Of a stretch of 34,789 nt of DNA, positions 32,775-34,789 are shown piece after piece. The stretch's first letter is position 1, and every line of letters begins with the position of its first letter. This DNA comes from Tessaracoccus bendigoensis DSM 12906 (GTDB lineage: Bacteria; Actinomycetota; Actinomycetes; Propionibacteriales; Propionibacteriaceae). Location of the stretch: the NCBI RefSeq assembly GCF_900141915.1, contig NZ_FQZG01000047.1, positions 1 to 34,789 of the forward strand, read 5' to 3'. The notes beneath the pieces were generated by a model, which saw only the letters and a program-made list of their open reading frames with translations, was not told where the DNA came from and did not search any database. The position numbers and the translations under genes are program-made.

Positions 32775-33245
32775 ATGTCGAATCAAGAAACTGACGCAGC
32801 GCTGCTCGCAGAAGGCGACCTGGTCGCGGACTATCTCGAAGAGTTGCTGGACATCGCCGACCTCGACGGCGACATCGAGAACTCGGTCCAGGACGGGCGT
32901 GCCTACATCGCGATCGACACCGACTCGGATCTGCTGGTCGGGAAGGACGGCGAGGTCCTCGATGCGCTGCAGGAACTCGCCCGTTTGGTGGTGATGACGG
33001 AATCCGGGCATCGTTCGCGCCTGATGGTCGACGTCGCGGGTTACCGGGCGCGGCGCCGAGCGGAACTGGTGGTGCTGGCAAAGGACGCGATCGCCGAGGT
33101 TCAGGAGACTGGTGAGCCAGTTCGGATGGTTCCCATGAACGCGTACGAGCGCAAGATCGTCCACGACGAGGTCGCCGGTGCTGGTCTGGTCAGCGAGTCT
33201 GAAGGTGAGCCGCCTCACCGTCGGGTGGTCGTCAGCAAGGCGTGA
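32775..33245 (+). CDS. khpB: KH-R3H RNA-binding protein KhpB/Jag
   Basis: The product has 156 residues. GAGGAGAGG lies upstream of ATG 32775. It holds a KH domain with the GKDGEVLDALQ loop (about 55-66) and an R3H domain (N-A-Y-E-R-K-I-V-H-D at 122-131, then S-E-S-E-G-x-P-P-x-R-R-V-V-V). The N-terminal Jag domain of Firmicutes is absent, as usual in actinomycetes. It binds small and messenger RNAs. Its stop overlaps the start of rsmG (GTGA). Confidence 0.93.
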   Translation: MSNQETDAALLAEGDLVADYLEELLDIADLDGDIENSVQDGRAYIAIDTDSDLLVGKDGEVLDALQELARLVVMTESGHRSRLMVDVAGYRARRRAELVVLAKDAIAEVQETGEPVRMVPMNAYERKIVHDEVAGAGLVSESEGEPPHRRVVVSKA

Positions 33246-33883
33246 GGGAGGAAGCGGAGGGACCGGCCAGGGACGCGCTGACGGAGCAGTTCCCTGAGGC
33301 CGCAGAGCAATTAAGTAGATATGTCGAGATTCTACGTACCCGGGGTCTTGAATGGGGGCTGATGGGCCCGCGCGAGGGCGATCGGATGTGGTCGAGGCAT
33401 ATCGCCAATTCTCTGGCCCTGCTCGACGTGGTCCCCCTCGGGCTCTCCGTCGCCGATGTCGGCAGCGGTGCTGGCCTCCCAGGGATACCGCTCGCGGTGG
33501 CACGCCCGGACCTTGAGGTGACGCTCATTGAGCCGCTTCTCAGGCGGGCCAACTTCTTGGGGATGGCCGTCGAGGAACTTGGCCTCAACGATCGCGTGAG
33601 GATCGTCCGGGGTCGGGCCGAGGAGATCTCGGGTCGTTACGACGTCGTCACCTGCCGTGCGGTGGCCCCCCTTGAGCGGCTGGTCAGGTGGACCCATCGG
33701 CTGTTCGTGCCGGGTGGGGTCCTGGTGGCGCTGAAGGGCGAGTCGGCCGAGGATGAGATCAGTGTCGCAGGCAAGATCCTCCGGTCGCTCGGGCTCTCTG
33801 CGGAGGTGCTGGAGTTGAGGGCTGCGCGCGGCGTCGAAGCGACGCGAGCCATCAGGGTGAGCCCCTCCCCCGCTGCCGGTTGA
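33242..33883 (+). CDS. rsmG: 16S rRNA (guanine527-N7)-methyltransferase RsmG
   Basis: The product has 213 residues from GTG 33242, overlapping khpB by 4 bp. The SAM-binding motif VADVGSGAGLPGIPLA follows H-I-A-N-S-L-A-L-L; E-P-L-L-R-R-A-N-F-L and V-T-C-R-A-V-A-P-L complete the family pattern. It methylates G527 of 16S rRNA. The TGA stop lies within a GGTTGAGC repeat unit (33878-). The last residues (SPSPAAG) are unlike a typical RsmG end, so the repeat may have replaced the native 3' end. parA/parB, the usual next genes, are not in the window. Confidence 0.94.
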   Translation: MREEAEGPARDALTEQFPEAAEQLSRYVEILRTRGLEWGLMGPREGDRMWSRHIANSLALLDVVPLGLSVADVGSGAGLPGIPLAVARPDLEVTLIEPLLRRANFLGMAVEELGLNDRVRIVRGRAEEISGRYDVVTCRAVAPLERLVRWTHRLFVPGGVLVALKGESAEDEISVAGKILRSLGLSAEVLELRAARGVEATRAIRVSPSPAAG

Positions 33884-34046
33884 GCTCGGCCCCGGGTGGT
33901 TGAGCCCGGCCCCAGGTGGTTGAGCCCGGCCCAGCGTCGGTTGAGCCGCCTCGTGAGGTACGAGCGAGGCGTGACGAAACCATGGTGACCTTGTCCTGGG
34001 GTCTTGTGGTCGGGTTTCTGCGCGGTTCGCGGGGTGGTTTGGTTGG
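33878..34046. repeat. Repeat cluster after rsmG
   Basis: GGTTGAGC/GGTTGAGCC units start at 33878, 33898, 33918 and 33939 (steps 20, 20, 21). The last begins a hairpin element with arms GCCTCGT/GCGAGGC and loop GAGGTACGA, a one-base loop variant. A diverged linker follows (GTGACCTTGTCC to about 34046), recognisable from its order GTGACC, TGTGGTC and GGTGGTTT. Confidence 0.85.
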
Positions 34047-34601
34047 ATATTTGCGCTTGCTGGGAGCCAGTGTTCCGCTCAGCACTGAGCCAGTAGTCCG
34101 CTGCCGATTGAGCCGGTCCGCTGGAGCCGAGTGAGCCCTGGCGCCGCCGTGCGGCCGACGGGTACCGACACACCCAGCGCGTCGCCCGACTACGGTTTGC
34201 GGCCTGGCCCACATCCGCCACGATGAGTGCGTCGCTTTGCAGTAGGAGATGGTCCCTACTGTCGACCTGAACCAGCAGCGCGATCAGTGTGTCTCCGAAG
34301 ATTCGCAACGCGCCTTCCAGTAGACCTCGGATGAGCCCCTCGGCCGCGTGGTGCCTGGGGGATCATTGGGGAGGAATCACACACCGGAGGGCCGACCGAT
34401 TCCTATTCCTATTCAACCCCCGCTGTGGTGGTGTCTTGGGAACCTGGCCTCCTGCGTGGGCAGAGGGTTGTCGGGACGCGTGCCGTTCCCATTGGGGGTA
34501 GACGCGCCGGGGTACTCGGTCACACGGTCCAGATCATCGTGACATCCTCTGCAAGTCTCACGGCCGGCCCCAGGACTCCTGAGTCCAGCGCCGTCACGAA
34601 A
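34047..34601. other. Stretch without a recognisable gene
   Basis: No open frame has protein-like composition, a ribosome site and family features together. One diverged repeat end (GATTGAGCCGG near 34106) and a short ATTCCT triplication near 34400 are all that I can point to. parA/parB and a parS-like GTTTCACGTGAAAC site were looked for and not seen. Confidence 0.6.
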
Positions 34602-34789
34602 CCAGTGGAAAGGCTCGTCACCAGCCTTCTGACGTCGATACGAGCCTTCTGCCGTCGATACGAGCCTTCTGACGTCGTCACCAGCCTTCTGCCGTCGTCA
34701 CCAGCGATCCGGCGTCGATACCTGTGGAAAGGCTCGTCACCAGCGATCCGGCGTCGATACCTGTGGAAAGGCTCGTCACCAGCGATCCG
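34602..34789. repeat. 20-bp-period tandem array reaching the window edge
   Basis: Three unit types alternate. X (19 bp, ending TGGAAAGGCTCGTCA) occurs at 34602, 34721 and 34760. Y (20 bp, AGCCTTCTGMCGTCG core) occurs four times from 34621 to 34700. Z (20 bp, CCAGCGATCCGGCGTCGATA) occurs at 34701, 34740 and partly at 34779. The order is X-Y-Y-Y-Y-Z-X-Z-X-Z. The 20-nt period excludes an in-frame protein repeat, and there are no unique spacers. The array is cut by the window end. Confidence 0.92.

Noticed and set aside
33637-34308. 223-residue minus-strand frame covering the end of rsmG and the following repeats
   Set aside because: It is antisense to rsmG and runs through repeats; the part at 34140-34308 looks somewhat protein-like but has no start signal or recognisable motif.
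34602-34789. Possible CRISPR array
   Set aside because: Units are contiguous without unique spacers, none is a typical CRISPR repeat length, and no cas gene is present. The same reasoning rejects the GGTTGAGCC arrays as CRISPR.
33884-34789. parS site and parA/parB after rsmG
   Set aside because: Looked for because of usual gene order; no GTTTCACGTGAAAC-like palindrome or ParA Walker motif was found before the window ends.

Overview
The window is high-GC DNA with actinobacterial gene order and gene content: dnaA, dnaN, recF and dciA on the left arm, rpmH, rnpA, yidD, yidC, khpB and rsmG on the right arm. It therefore spans a chromosomal replication origin. The secreted multidomain arabinosidases, the DUF916-type surface protein and the abundant GGTTGAGCC/GGTTTCG repeats suggest a Propionibacteriaceae-like actinomycete. 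That assignment is inference, because no taxonomic marker could be searched. The right edge stops inside a tandem array and the left edge starts inside a repeat, so the window may be bounded by repeats or be a contig end.

Region 1 (1-18400) is an arabinan/arabinoside-degradation locus. It holds four very large secreted enzymes. Three are GH43-type with LamG and bacterial-Ig modules (216-4487 plus strand; 5157-8651 and 11604-14177 minus strand). One is a GH127/GH146-type (DUF1680) beta-L-arabinofuranosidase (14193-18281, minus), which forms an operon with the third GH43. All four end in the same ~80-residue domain that starts with R-C-V-A-G-[KR] and closes with a Cys at the C-terminus. A WxL-like surface protein, a tiny gene that looks like a collapsed relative of these enzymes, and a UPF0158-like protein lie among them. 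A 14-bp palindromic operator, TGTTACCGGGAACA, occurs upstream of three transcription units (119-132, 10131-10144, 18339-18352) and fits a LacI-type repressor. No regulator, sugar transporter or intracellular arabinose gene is in the window.

Region 2 (18400-22600) holds a DUF916 surface protein gene overlapping a short sortase-type/TM protein gene. With the WxL-like protein these resemble the parts of the Csc cell-surface complexes of Gram-positives. dciA and an unrecognised secreted protein with a duplicated Cys motif follow. gyrB/gyrA, usual in this neighbourhood, are absent here.

Region 3 (22600-30830) is the replication region: recF (apparently with a CTG start), dnaN, a MacB/FtsX-type ABC transporter pair, oriC with DnaA boxes, and dnaA. 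The transporter pair sits unusually between oriC and dnaN. Region 4 (30830-33890) is the standard rpmH-rnpA-yidD-yidC-khpB-rsmG operon. From 33878 to the end there are only repeats and unassigned DNA.

The intergenic spaces of region 1, and that after rsmG, are packed with a family of ~43-bp hairpin elements. Their termini and loop are constant while the stem arms change in a compensatory way. They are accompanied by ~20-bp GGTTGAGCC arrays and a conserved linker. In three genes the repeat supplies the stop codon.
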